DNA of 64,000 bases from F1-60-MAGs149 sp037133755 (GCA_037133755.1 JBAXNN010000004.1:132412-196411); one strand, 5' to 3'. Shown: positions 1-8,153, numbered from the stretch's first letter. Translations and numbers: made by a program. The notes: generated by a model from the sequence alone, not told the origin.

Positions 1-847
1 CGAGCGCGCCCAGCGCGAGGCCGTTGTAGGCGCCCGCGTACTGCACGAAGGCGAGCGGGTCGATCGCCTCATCGTTGCTGGCCGCGCCATCGCCGGGCCA
101 GCCGACGATGCGGTCCTCGGGGATCACGGCATCGATTTCGACGGGACCGGACTGGTTGGCGTGCATGCCCAGCGCGTCCCACTGGCCCGTCTTGGCATCG
201 ACCTCGTCGGGGTAGAGCAGGAAGACCGAGAGGTCGGAGTAATCGCCGGAGAAGTCGGGCGATGTCGTCTGCGTCAGGTACCAGCTGGCGTACCCGCACG
301 ACGTCGTCCACGCGGCCTTCTTCTGCACGTGCCAGCCCGCCGGTACGCGCTTTGCGCCCGACACCTTCGGGTACCAGAAGTGGCCGCCCGTCTCGGGATC
401 CGTGTACGACGCGGTGCCGACCAGACAATCCGAATCGATGCGGCTGATCAGGTCCTGGATATGCGGGTTGTGGCTCGCGCGAAAGACCAGGCCGGCCAGC
501 GCGACCATGTGCATCATGTAGATCACGGTGGTGGAGGGGCAGCCGTAGCGCGCCAACGTCTCGGTGAGCATGAGGATGCCGACGTTGTTCTCGCCGCGGC
601 CGCCGTACTTCTTCGGCACGACGGCGCCAAGGATGCCGAGCTCGGCGAGGGCCTCGACGCTTTTGCGCGGATACTCGCCGGTGCGGTCGCCGATGATCGC
701 GTTCGGGCGGATCACCTTTTCGCAGATCTCGATCAGCTGCTGCTGCAGCTCGCGCTGCTCGTCAGTGAGGAACCAGTCGGGCTCCCACTCGCGGTTGAGA
801 CCGGTGTAGGGCTTGCCGCCCCAGTCAAACGTCAGGTTCTCGCTCAT
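1..847 (-). CDS. Acyl-CoA dehydrogenase family protein (C-terminal part cut by window edge)
   Basis: The first 282 codons of a minus-strand gene that runs off the left edge of the window; ATG at 847. The translation begins MSENLTFDWGG and has the acyl-CoA dehydrogenase N-terminal helical domain (DEQRELQQQLIE, GILGAVVPKKYGG), followed by the middle beta domain with its flavin-contact segment (GTASYTDPETGG) and a stretch like SGAKRVPAGWHVQKKAAW. Family members oxidise an acyl-CoA at C2-C3 with FAD and pass electrons to ETF. The C-terminal domain with the catalytic base lies outside, so substrate class cannot be judged. It diverges from the AsnC-type regulator at 973, a natural candidate controller. 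A CaiD-like gene is close by, but I cannot tell whether this is a CaiA-like enzyme. Confidence 0.85.
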   Translation of the reverse strand, partial: MSENLTFDWGGKPYTGLNREWEPDWFLTDEQRELQQQLIEICEKVIRPNAIIGDRTGEYPRKSVEALAELGILGAVVPKKYGGRGENNVGILMLTETLARYGCPSTTVIYMMHMVALAGLVFRASHNPHIQDLISRIDSDCLVGTASYTDPETGGHFWYPKVSGAKRVPAGWHVQKKAAWTTSCGYASWYLTQTTSPDFSGDYSDLSVFLLYPDEVDAKTGQWDALGMHANQSGPVEIDAVIPEDRIVGWPGDGAASNDEAIDPLAFVQYAGAYNGLALGAL

Positions 848-935
848 GCACGCAGCATCGTCGCGCGAACGCGCAGAAGCAAGGGGATGATAGTGCGCAA
901 TGCGTAGCCAGAGTACATTCCCGCGCTGCTTTTTG

Positions 936-964
936 TTGTAGTGCTGCGAAATAGTGCGTAGAAT
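936..964 (+). promoter_or_regulatory. Promoter of the AsnC-type regulator, leaderless
   Basis: TTGTAG (936-941) and TAGAAT (959-964) are separated by 17 bp and end 8 nt before the ATG at 973. There is no ribosome binding site in between, so the mRNA probably starts at or next to the start codon. TAGTGC occurs at 939-944 and 952-957 inside the promoter and again at 891-896, a possible autoregulatory site. Confidence 0.55.
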
Positions 965-972
965 CCGCAGCA

Positions 973-1437
973 ATGGCGCTGCAGATCCCCCTCGATCCGA
1001 CCGATGAGGCGATCCTGCGCGCGCTGCAAGAGGACGGTCGGCGGTCGTATCGCTCGATCGCTCGTGACGTCGGCGTCGCCGAAGGGACGGTCCGCGCCCG
1101 CGTGCGGAAGCTCGAAACGCTGGGCGCGCTCCGGGTCGTGGCGTTCGTCGATCCGGCGCGTCTCGGCAACTCCGTGCTCGCCCTCCTCGCCCTGCGCGTC
1201 GAAACGCAGCGGCGCACCGAGCTGATCGACGAGCTCTGCGCGTGGAGCGAGGTGACGTACCTCTCGTCGCTGATCGGCCGCCACGACATCGTGCTGCAGG
1301 TGATGTGCGCCGACAACGACGAGCTGGGACGGATCATCGCGCGGACGCGCGGGCTCGACGGTGTCACGGAGGTCGAGCCGATGCTCGAGCTTGAGGTGCA
1401 CAAGTTCACGTACGCAGGCGCCGGCGCGCAGCTCTAA
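973..1437 (+). CDS. Lrp/AsnC family transcriptional regulator
   Basis: A 154-residue protein of the usual family length. Residues about 8-60 form the AsnC winged helix-turn-helix (LDPTDEAILRALQEDGRRS, then VAEGTVRARVRKLETLG). The rest is the RAM/ligand-binding domain (VLALLALRVETQRR, YLSSLIGRHDIVLQVMCAD, VTEVEPMLELEVHKF). Such proteins form octameric discs that sense amino acids or related small molecules. It lies between a divergent acyl-CoA dehydrogenase and a downstream CaiD-like gene (47 bp gap), so local control of that catabolic set is likely; the effector is unknown. Start chosen because a promoter ends 8 nt upstream. Confidence 0.9.
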   Translation: MALQIPLDPTDEAILRALQEDGRRSYRSIARDVGVAEGTVRARVRKLETLGALRVVAFVDPARLGNSVLALLALRVETQRRTELIDELCAWSEVTYLSSLIGRHDIVLQVMCADNDELGRIIARTRGLDGVTEVEPMLELEVHKFTYAGAGAQL

Positions 1438-1483
1438 CCGCCGGCTGTGGGGGCTAGGCTGCCACCAGAACGAAGGAGGCGTC

Positions 1484-2260
1484 ATGAGCGAGGCAGTGAA
1501 GGTGACACGGCACGGTGACGTGCTTGAGGTGATGCTCGACCGGCCCAAGGCCAACGCGATCGATGCGGCGACCAGTCGTGCGATGAACGACGCCTGGGCG
1601 CTGCTGCGCGATGACGACGCGCTCAAGATCGGCGTACTGACAGGTGGCGGCGAGAAGTTCTTCTGCGCCGGCTGGGATCTCAAGGCCGCCGCGGGCGGCG
1701 AGGGCATGGACGAGGACTTCGGTCCCGGCGGCTTCGGCGGACTCGAATACCCGACAGGGCTCCTCAAGCCGGTGATCGCCGCGGTCAACGGCATGGCCGT
1801 TGGCGGTGGCCTCGAAGTCGCCCTCGGCGCCGATCTGATCATCATGGAAGAGCAGGCGCGCTTCGCGCTGATGGAGATCCATCACGGCATCCTCGCCGAG
1901 TCGGCCGCGGTCCGTTTGCCGCGCCGCATGCCGTACCACGTGGCGATGGAGCTGATGATGACCGGCCGCTGGATGGACGCCGCCGAGGCCGAGCGCTGGG
2001 GCCTCGTCAATCGCGTCGTGCCGGCGGGGCAGTCGCTCAGCGTCGCGCTCGAGCTCGCGGCCGAACTTGCCGCCGGTGCGCAGCTACCGCTGCGCGCGAT
2101 CAAGGAGACCGTGCAAGAGACGGGTGGCATGAAGGAGCACGACGCCCTCGCCTTCCGCGAGACGCTGCCGAGCGTGATCGCCGTCAAGCAGTCGGAAGAT
2201 CAGATCGAGGGCGCAGTCGCCTTCGCTGAGGGGCGCGATCCCGTCTGGCGCGGCCGGTAG
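1484..2260 (+). CDS. caiD: Enoyl-CoA hydratase family protein, carnitinyl-CoA dehydratase-like
   Basis: A 258-residue crotonase-fold protein. It resembles enterobacterial CaiD unusually well along its length: LDRPKANAIDAATS near the N-terminus, EKFFCAGWDLKAAA, DFGPGGFGGL, and the ending SEDQIEGAVAFAEGRDPVW. The two acidic residues used for catalysis in hydratases are kept (GGGLE and MEIHHG). CaiD interconverts L-carnitinyl-CoA and crotonobetainyl-CoA. The ATG at 1484 is preferred because GAAGGAGGC sits just upstream at 1472-1480 and the similarity starts there. No CoA transferase (CaiB) or ligase (CaiC) is in the window. Betaine-type methyltransferases further along support a carnitine/betaine theme. 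A generic crotonase role cannot be excluded. Confidence 0.75.
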   Translation: MSEAVKVTRHGDVLEVMLDRPKANAIDAATSRAMNDAWALLRDDDALKIGVLTGGGEKFFCAGWDLKAAAGGEGMDEDFGPGGFGGLEYPTGLLKPVIAAVNGMAVGGGLEVALGADLIIMEEQARFALMEIHHGILAESAAVRLPRRMPYHVAMELMMTGRWMDAAEAERWGLVNRVVPAGQSLSVALELAAELAAGAQLPLRAIKETVQETGGMKEHDALAFRETLPSVIAVKQSEDQIEGAVAFAEGRDPVWRGR

Positions 2261-2288
2261 TCGTCGTCGGCGGGCGCGTGGTGTTCGT

Positions 2289-2294
2289 TAGGAT
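2289..2294 (+). promoter_or_regulatory. Minus-10 element, leaderless start of amine oxidase
   Basis: TAGGAT lies exactly 6 nt before the GTG start at 2301, with no Shine-Dalgarno between; it matches the leaderless pattern seen throughout the window. No clear minus-35. Confidence 0.4.
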
Positions 2295-2300
2295 GGCCGC

Positions 2301-3665
2301 GTGATCGAGGAACGCGATGTGGTGATCGTCGGCGGCGGCATCGCCGGCATGACGGCGGCGCGCGAGTTGCGCGATCGCGATCCGCTGATCCTCGAGGCAT
2401 CCGAGCGCGTTGGCGGCCGTGTCTGGTCGAAGCAGCGCGGCGATCTCGCGCTGTCGGTCGGTGCGCATATGTTTCCGCCCCCCGACTCTGTCATCGGCCG
2501 GCAGGTCGACGAGTTCGGACTTGAGGTCCTGCCGATCACGGGCTCGATGCTCAACATCGCGATGAACGATCGAATCGTGGCTGGCGCACGTCCCGAGGCC
2601 TTCCCGTTCAAGCTCGCGCTGTCCTTGCGCGGCCGCGTGGCGTTCGCACGCGCGGGGCTCAAGGTGCGCAAGGCGGTCGCCGAGCACGAGGCCGCAGTGG
2701 CACGGCGACCCGGCGACACCGAGGCGACGATTCGACTGCGGTCGATGCAGGCTGGGGGAGACTCGTCGTTCGGTGACTATCTCGGCCCGCTCCATCCCGA
2801 GGCCGAGCGCATCTTCCAGGCGCTGTGCAACCGGTCGAGTGGCGACCTGAATTCCATCACGCAGGCCTCGATGGCAACGCTCTTCGCCCACGTGTGGGAT
2901 AGCGGCGACCTCGGACGCAACATGCGCGGCGGCTCGGGCTTGCTGCCTGAGGCACTGGGGCGCGATCTCGCTGCGCACATTCGGCTGCACACGGCGGCAA
3001 CCCGCGTGACGTTCACCAACAGCGGCGTCGACATCGACTACGTCGGGCCCGATGGCGCCGGCACGGTGCGAGCGCGCACGGTGATCCTCGCGATTCCCGC
3101 GCCGTTCATTCCCGCGCTGCTTGGCGATGCGCTGCCGAGCGACACCGCAGCGGCGCTCGATCGCGTGACGATCGGCCCCACGACGGTGCTGAGCATCCTG
3201 ACCGACGAGACCGAGCCGATGCCCTGGGACGACGTCTACTCGCTGCTCACACCGGACTGCCGCTTCAACATGTTCTTCAACCACTCGAACGCCCTCCACG
3301 CGACGGGCGCCCCCAAGCAGGGCAGCCTGCTGATGGTCTACGGCGGCGGCGGACGCGCTCGCGCGCTCGCCGGCATGTCGGAGGCCGAGATGGAGCGTGC
3401 CTTCCTCGACGACCTGCACCGTCTCTATCCGCAGACGCGGGGGCACATCGCGGAGACCTGGCTGATGCCGTGGCAGTACGCCGTGCCGCACGCCACGCCT
3501 GGTCGATGGCGTGTGCAGGAGACCCTCGAGCGCGGCATCGCAGGCCGTGTGTTCCTCGCCGGCGACTGGGTCGGCGAGTTTGGCGCGATGGAGACCGCGG
3601 CGCTGACGGGTGTCGACGCGGCAGCGTCGGTCCGGAGCGTGCTCGACGCCGGAGCGAACGCATGA
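2301..3665 (+). CDS. Flavin-dependent amine oxidase (first of three)
   Basis: A 454-residue FAD enzyme. The N-terminal Rossmann dinucleotide site is clear (VVIVGGGIAGMTAARELR, then the ribose-binding acid in LILEASERVGGRVW), and the C-terminal FAD motif appears as GRVFLAGDWVGEFGAMETA. Members of this amine oxidase/phytoene desaturase group oxidise amines or desaturate rings with FAD; no signal peptide is seen, so it is cytoplasmic. It starts with GTG directly behind a minus-10 hexamer and is followed after 40 bp by an acetoacetate-decarboxylase-like gene, probably in one transcript. Substrate not predictable from the motifs. Confidence 0.8.
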   Translation: MIEERDVVIVGGGIAGMTAARELRDRDPLILEASERVGGRVWSKQRGDLALSVGAHMFPPPDSVIGRQVDEFGLEVLPITGSMLNIAMNDRIVAGARPEAFPFKLALSLRGRVAFARAGLKVRKAVAEHEAAVARRPGDTEATIRLRSMQAGGDSSFGDYLGPLHPEAERIFQALCNRSSGDLNSITQASMATLFAHVWDSGDLGRNMRGGSGLLPEALGRDLAAHIRLHTAATRVTFTNSGVDIDYVGPDGAGTVRARTVILAIPAPFIPALLGDALPSDTAAALDRVTIGPTTVLSILTDETEPMPWDDVYSLLTPDCRFNMFFNHSNALHATGAPKQGSLLMVYGGGGRARALAGMSEAEMERAFLDDLHRLYPQTRGHIAETWLMPWQYAVPHATPGRWRVQETLERGIAGRVFLAGDWVGEFGAMETAALTGVDAAASVRSVLDAGANA

Positions 3666-3705
3666 CGTTGGTAGGCTGGCCGCGCAATCGCAGGAGGAAG
3701 AACAC

Positions 3706-4524
3706 ATGACGTCGATCGACGATCTCAAGGGCTTCAGCTACCCACTGACCCCCGGCGGCACGTCATCGATCGTCGGCGACATGCCCTGGCACTACGCCAC
3801 GGAGTACCTCAACATCTCCTACCGCGCCGACCCCGACGTGATCGCGTCGTACTTGCCGGCCCCGCTCGAACCGGGGCCCGAGCCCGACATGGCGTACGTG
3901 GCCTTTAGCCGCTGGTGGTCGGTGTGGGATGCCGACCAGGACCTCGCCTTCACGAACCCCGAGCGCACCCAGTATCAGGAGGCCGCGATCTGGGTCAACT
4001 GCTCGTACAAGGGCGAGCCGGGGCAGATCTGCCTGCAGATCTGGGTCAGCAACGACTTCACGATGGCGCGCGGCTGGTTCATGGGCTTCGCCAAGAAGTT
4101 CGGGCAGGTGCACATCACCGACTACCACCCGCTCAATCCGGTGCAGCAGCCGATCGGTCCTGGCAGTCGCCTGAAGGGCTACGTCGTGGCGCACGGCGAA
4201 CGACTCGTCGAGGGCACGATGGAGGTCGAGCGCCGCATCACGCGCGAGGAACTACCGGCGCCGATGGGGCGACCGCTGTTCCACATCCGGCACTTTCCGA
4301 GCATCGTGCGCGGCGCCAAGCCGTCGGTGCTCGAGCTCGTGCGCCTCGGTGCCGAGAACATGACGTTCGGCGAAGAGCTGTGGGTCGGCAAGGGCGACCT
4401 GACCTTCCTGCCGTCCGACATCGAGGAGCACATGGCGCTGGCACCGAAGGAGATCGTCGGCGCCTATCGCTACTCGTCGGGGTACACGTTCCCCGGCGGC
4501 GACGTGCTGCACTCCTGGGTCTGA
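3706..4524 (+). CDS. Acetoacetate decarboxylase family protein
   Basis: A 272-residue protein with the acetoacetate-decarboxylase fold signature: the segment ARGWFMGFAKKFG places two adjacent lysines at residues 130-131, equivalent to the Schiff-base lysine and its pKa-tuning neighbour in clostridial Adc. The family includes true decarboxylases and enzymes that use the same lysine for aldol or dehydration chemistry. The ATG at 3706 is supported by AGGAGGA at 3692-3698. It follows the amine oxidase gene by 40 bp and ends 5 bp before the convergent FrhB-like gene. A joint pathway with the oxidase (amine to imine or keto acid, then Schiff-base chemistry) is inference. Confidence 0.75.
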   Translation: MTSIDDLKGFSYPLTPGGTSSIVGDMPWHYATEYLNISYRADPDVIASYLPAPLEPGPEPDMAYVAFSRWWSVWDADQDLAFTNPERTQYQEAAIWVNCSYKGEPGQICLQIWVSNDFTMARGWFMGFAKKFGQVHITDYHPLNPVQQPIGPGSRLKGYVVAHGERLVEGTMEVERRITREELPAPMGRPLFHIRHFPSIVRGAKPSVLELVRLGAENMTFGEELWVGKGDLTFLPSDIEEHMALAPKEIVGAYRYSSGYTFPGGDVLHSWV

Positions 4525-4529
4525 TTTCC

Positions 4530-5780
4530 TCAGACGAGTGGCTCTGAGGCCTGGCCCTGCTTGATGCGGGCCAGCGTGCCGTCTCGCTGCGCAGCGAGGA
4601 ACTCATCGCCTGCCAGCTCGATCATCTGCGCGAAGCGATAGCCCTGCGTGCGCGGTTCGGCAGCACCGGCCTCGCGGAGTGCCGCCAGACGGCCCGGCTC
4701 GCCGAGGCGATACGAGCGATGATCTGAATGCATGCACTCGAAGTCTCGATCGGACAGCTCGGCGAGCTCGACCACGCCGGCAGCGACTGCGGCCTCGACG
4801 AGCTCGCTGCCGCGTGCCGTGCGCTCGAAGATCACGTTGATACCCGGCGCCTCGTCGTGCAGTGGCGTGCCGTCGTCAGCGAGCAGCCAGCCGTCGGGCA
4901 CCGACAGGTCGGCGACCTCGCCGAGTTGATCGGGGCACACCTTGCAGCGCCACGGCGCCTCGTACTTCCACCGCGGCTCGTCGTCGTTGAGGTACGCCTC
5001 CTCGTACGTCAGCTCGGCGCGCTGACCTGCAGCGTCTTCCAGCGTTGTGAGGCCCGGCCAACCCATGCCGCGGTAGCGGAACGTGGTGAGCGCGTCGGGG
5101 TCCATGCCGTGCGCCGCAGCCATGTCACGCGGCATGTGGTGGCTCGCGGTCGTGCCGCAGAAGATCGTGAGGAGGTAGGCGATCTGCTCGTCGACGCGCG
5201 GGTCGCGCCGCCCGAGGTTGCGGATCGCGTTGAGGTCGCACGGCTTGGCGATCACCGCAAAGCGGACGCCCTCGGCGAGCAGGTCCATCACCGGCACGAG
5301 CGGTGCGACCGGGCCGTAGCGCGACTGCGCGCCGCTCAGCACCTCGGCGGGCGTGCGCGAGATCTGCGGCAGCGTGAGTGTTGGATCGTCACCCGAGGCG
5401 CGCACGTGCAGGATTGCGTCAACACGACCCGACTCGAGCAAGAACATGCCGAGTGCGGTCAGGACACCACCGGCCGCGGCGACGTGGCGCACGTCCGCAT
5501 CCGTCGCCCAGGCGCGATGCATGGCGCGGCGCGGACCCCAGACCGGATCGAGGCGCGTGCCCTCGTCGAGCGCAGCAGGGTCGGCGCCGATCACCGTCGC
5601 GCCCGGACACACCTCGACGAGCGCGGGATCGGTATCGGCCGGCAGGTGCGGGCGCAGATTGCCGTTGGGTGCCAGTCGCATCTCGATGCGCGGATCGATG
5701 CTCGCGCAGATGCCGCAGCTCGAGCACAGCCCGCCCTCGACCACCTCGGCAAGCGATCCCGGGCGGTTGGCGGGCTTCAC
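4530..5780 (-). CDS. Coenzyme F420 hydrogenase/dehydrogenase beta-subunit (FrhB) family protein
   Basis: A 416-residue protein. Near its N-terminus a cysteine cluster LCSSCGICASIDPRIEM, followed by VCPG, looks like an iron-sulphur ligand set. Further on come the FrhB-type segments AAGGVLTALGMFLLESG, FAVIAKPCDLNAIRNL and WRCKVCPDQLGEVADLSV. The family transfers electrons between F420 (or other partners), FAD and Fe-S centres. The GTG start at 5780 overlaps the TGA of the preceding small gene (GTGA), so translation is probably coupled. It is the last gene of the mobA / FAD oxidase / unknown / FrhB operon and may serve as the electron acceptor module of the FAD oxidase (inference). Confidence 0.8.
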   Translation of the reverse strand: MKPANRPGSLAEVVEGGLCSSCGICASIDPRIEMRLAPNGNLRPHLPADTDPALVEVCPGATVIGADPAALDEGTRLDPVWGPRRAMHRAWATDADVRHVAAAGGVLTALGMFLLESGRVDAILHVRASGDDPTLTLPQISRTPAEVLSGAQSRYGPVAPLVPVMDLLAEGVRFAVIAKPCDLNAIRNLGRRDPRVDEQIAYLLTIFCGTTASHHMPRDMAAAHGMDPDALTTFRYRGMGWPGLTTLEDAAGQRAELTYEEAYLNDDEPRWKYEAPWRCKVCPDQLGEVADLSVPDGWLLADDGTPLHDEAPGINVIFERTARGSELVEAAVAAGVVELAELSDRDFECMHSDHRSYRLGEPGRLAALREAGAAEPRTQGYRFAQMIELAGDEFLAAQRDGTLARIKQGQASEPLV

Positions 5781-6166
5781 GGCGCCTCGTCGATCCCGTC
5801 GTAGTCGGGCTCGACGTCCACGCCTTGCCACGCATCATTTGGATCCTCGCCACCACGCGTGCCCCAGTCGCCGCGATCGACGCCACCGAAGTGCTCGGCG
5901 GCAACGGTCTCGAGCGGCTCGGAGAAGACCTCGACCTCGAGGCCGCGTGCGTGCAGCACCACGGTCACAACGCCGCGGCCGAGCTCGCCCGTGCGCATGT
6001 CCTGCGCCAGCGGTTCGACGCCGGCGCGTACGGCGGCACAACCTTCTTCGGCCAGCTCGGGCTGCACATCAAGCCAGCCGCCCTCGAGCGAATCCATCGC
6101 ATCGGCACCCGTCTCGAACTCGGCGAGCCAGGCAGCGCCGTTCGTCCACGTGCGAATCTCGCTCAC
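5777..6166 (-). CDS. Hypothetical acidic protein in FAD oxidase-FrhB operon
   Basis: A 129-residue acidic protein I do not recognise. It begins MSEIRTWTNGAAWLAEF and ends with an Asp/Glu-rich tail (EPDYDGIDEAP); there are no membrane segments, no signal peptide and only one cysteine. The GTG start at 6166 overlaps the TGA of the FAD oxidase (GTGA at 6163-6166), and its own TGA overlaps the GTG of the FrhB-like gene. It is therefore translated between two redox enzymes with coupling on both sides. That arrangement suggests a small subunit or assembly/adaptor protein of the complex, but nothing in the sequence shows a cofactor site. Confidence 0.7.
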   Translation of the reverse strand: MSEIRTWTNGAAWLAEFETGADAMDSLEGGWLDVQPELAEEGCAAVRAGVEPLAQDMRTGELGRGVVTVVLHARGLEVEVFSEPLETVAAEHFGGVDRGDWGTRGGEDPNDAWQGVDVEPDYDGIDEAP

Positions 6167-7551
6167 GCGCCGAGGACCTTGCCGGGGTTCATCAGCCCGA
6201 GCGGATCCATCGCGTCCTTGATGCGGCGCATCATCGCCATCGTCTCAGCGTCGTGCTCGAGCGGGAGGTACTTGATCTTGCCGGTGCCCACGCCGTGCTC
6301 GCCCGTGCACGTGCCCTCCATCGCGAGCGCACGCTTGACGAGCCGCTCCGACAGCCCAATGGCTGCTGCGACTTCGTCCTCGCTGTTGGGGTCGACGACG
6401 ATCGTGAGATGAAAGTTGCCGTCGCCGACATGCCCGACAATCGGGGCGAAGACGCCGGACTCGGTGAGGTCGGCGCGCGACTCCTCGATGCAGTCGGCAA
6501 GCCGCGAGACGGGCACACAGACGTCGGTCGGCATGCCGCGGCAGCCGGGACGTAGCGCCACCGTCGCCTCGTAGACCTGGTGACGCGCATGCCAGATGCG
6601 CTTGCACTCGGCCGGGTCGGTCGACCACTCGTAGCCCTCGGCGCCGTGCGCAGCGACGATCTCGCCGAGCGCGGCAGCATGTTCCTGCACGCCGGCGGCG
6701 GACCCGTGAAGATCAAAGAACAGCGTGGGGCGCTCGGCGACGGGCAGCTCGGATCGCTGCGCGATCGCGTGCATCGTCACCTCGTCGGCCAGCTCGACGC
6801 GCGCGACGGGGAGCCCCATCTGGATCGTCTCGGTGGCGGCCTCGACGGCGTCACGAACGGTGGGAAAGTTGACGATCGCCGACGCCGTGGCCTCGGGCAG
6901 CGGATGCAGCTTGACGGTCAGCTCGGTAATCACGCCAAGCGTGCCCTCCGAGCCGATCAGCAGGTGCGTCAGGTCGTAGCCGGCCGACGACTTGCGGGCG
7001 CGCGAGCGGGTGCGCATGATCTCGCCGTCGGCGGTGACGATCGTGAGCGACAGCACGTTCTCACGCATCGTTCCGTAGCGCACCGCCGTCGTGCCGCTTG
7101 CGCCTGTCGCCGCCATGCCGCCCAGCGTGGCGTCGGCGCCGGGGTCGACCGAGAAGAAGACACCGTCTTCGCGCAGCCGATCCTCGAGCTGACGGCGCGT
7201 CACGCCAGCCTCGATCGTTGCGTCGAGATCCTCAGGGCGCACGGCGATGATGCGGTTCATCCGTGTCAGGTCGATGGAGACGCCACCGGTCAGTGCCGCG
7301 ACGTTGCCTTCAAGCGACGAGCCAGCGCCGAACGGGATCATCGGCACGCGCCGCTCGTGGCACGCGCGCACGATGGCGGCGACCTCGGCGGTCGAGCCGG
7401 GAAAGACCACGAGGTCGGGACGCGCCGTCTCGTGCCACGACTCGTCGTGCCCGTGGCGCTCCAACTCGCTCTCTGAGGTCGTGACGTGCGCGGCACCGAC
7501 GATCGCCTCGATGGCGGCGCGCAGCTCTTCGAGACCTTCCATGTGCGTCAC
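6163..7551 (-). CDS. FAD-binding oxidase, GlcD/D-lactate dehydrogenase type
   Basis: About 462 residues with the PCMH (VAO-type) FAD-binding domain: RPDLVVFPGSTAEVAAIV, MIPFGAGSSLEGN, GVFFSVDPGADATLGGMAAT, TRSRARKSSAGYDLTHLLIG and SEGTLGVITE. The C-terminal FAD-oxidase cap includes GHVGDGNFH, EGTCTGEHGVGTGK and the end DPLGLMNPGKVL. Relatives oxidise D-2-hydroxy acids such as glycolate or D-lactate. GTG at 7551 is chosen because it overlaps the mobA stop as GTGA, the same junction used at both downstream boundaries; ATG at 7542 is the alternative and loses three residues. The usual Fe-S partner GlcF is absent; a FrhB-like protein occupies that operon position. Confidence 0.85.
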   Translation of the reverse strand: MTHMEGLEELRAAIEAIVGAAHVTTSESELERHGHDESWHETARPDLVVFPGSTAEVAAIVRACHERRVPMIPFGAGSSLEGNVAALTGGVSIDLTRMNRIIAVRPEDLDATIEAGVTRRQLEDRLREDGVFFSVDPGADATLGGMAATGASGTTAVRYGTMRENVLSLTIVTADGEIMRTRSRARKSSAGYDLTHLLIGSEGTLGVITELTVKLHPLPEATASAIVNFPTVRDAVEAATETIQMGLPVARVELADEVTMHAIAQRSELPVAERPTLFFDLHGSAAGVQEHAAALGEIVAAHGAEGYEWSTDPAECKRIWHARHQVYEATVALRPGCRGMPTDVCVPVSRLADCIEESRADLTESGVFAPIVGHVGDGNFHLTIVVDPNSEDEVAAAIGLSERLVKRALAMEGTCTGEHGVGTGKIKYLPLEHDAETMAMMRRIKDAMDPLGLMNPGKVLGA

Positions 7552-8153
7552 GGTATCAGCGCCGCAAACTCCTCCGGCGTGTTGGCATTGCGCAGCGAAT
7601 CGAGCTGTGGATCGGCTGCCGCGATGCCCGGTAGAGCGAGCAGCGCGGACTCCTCGAGAAACCGCGTGCGGACGCGGTCGAAGAGATAGCCCGGGCCCGC
7701 GACGCCCTCGGCGAGCGCGGCTGTCACAGTCGGCAGCGTCGAGGTGCGCCAGACCGCGGTGAGTGGATGGCGGAAGCCCTGGGCCTCGGGTACGAGCAGA
7801 TCGTCGTCGGCGCCGAACGCACCAAGTAGGCCCTCCACAAACGCGGGGTGGAGGAGTGGCGTATCGACGCTGGCGACAAAGACGGCCTCGGCGCGATCGC
7901 CAATCGCCAGCAGTCCGGCCTCCACGCCACGCAGCGGCCCCTCGTTGGCAACGCGATCGCGGGCGAGCTCGATCCCCGTGGGCAGCGGCGGGACGTGTTG
8001 CTCGGGGGCAGCGACCGCGACGATGGGCCCTGGCGTCGCCTGCAGCAAGATCGCAGCTAGGTGCGCGGCCAGTGGGGTGCCGTGCCAATCGAGGTTGGCC
8101 TTGGGCGTGCCCATGCGCGTCGATTGGCCACCGAGGAGCAGGATCGCGCCCAT
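7548..8153 (-). CDS. mobA: Molybdenum cofactor guanylyltransferase-like NTP transferase (MobA family)
   Basis: A 201-residue nucleotidyltransferase with the MobA signature near the N-terminus, LLLGGQSTRMGTPKANL (GG.S.RMG..K), followed by a Rossmann-like core (AVFVASVDTPLLHPAFVEGLL, the metal-binding Asp in VDTP). MobA attaches GMP to molybdopterin to form the MGD cofactor; related enzymes such as MocA make the cytidine form. ATG at 8153, with a TACCTT minus-10 six nt upstream. First gene of the operon that continues into the GlcD-like oxidase, which is FAD- rather than molybdenum-dependent, so the pairing is unexpected. XdhC and CoxE-type maturation genes at 46.4-49.6 kb are plausible functional partners. 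Confidence 0.75.
   Translation of the reverse strand: MGAILLLGGQSTRMGTPKANLDWHGTPLAAHLAAILLQATPGPIVAVAAPEQHVPPLPTGIELARDRVANEGPLRGVEAGLLAIGDRAEAVFVASVDTPLLHPAFVEGLLGAFGADDDLLVPEAQGFRHPLTAVWRTSTLPTVTAALAEGVAGPGYLFDRVRTRFLEESALLALPGIAAADPQLDSLRNANTPEEFAALIP

Noticed and set aside
2184..3728. Long minus-strand open frame of 514 codons
   Set aside because: Antisense shadow of the first amine oxidase; composition is unlike a real protein and no motif is present.
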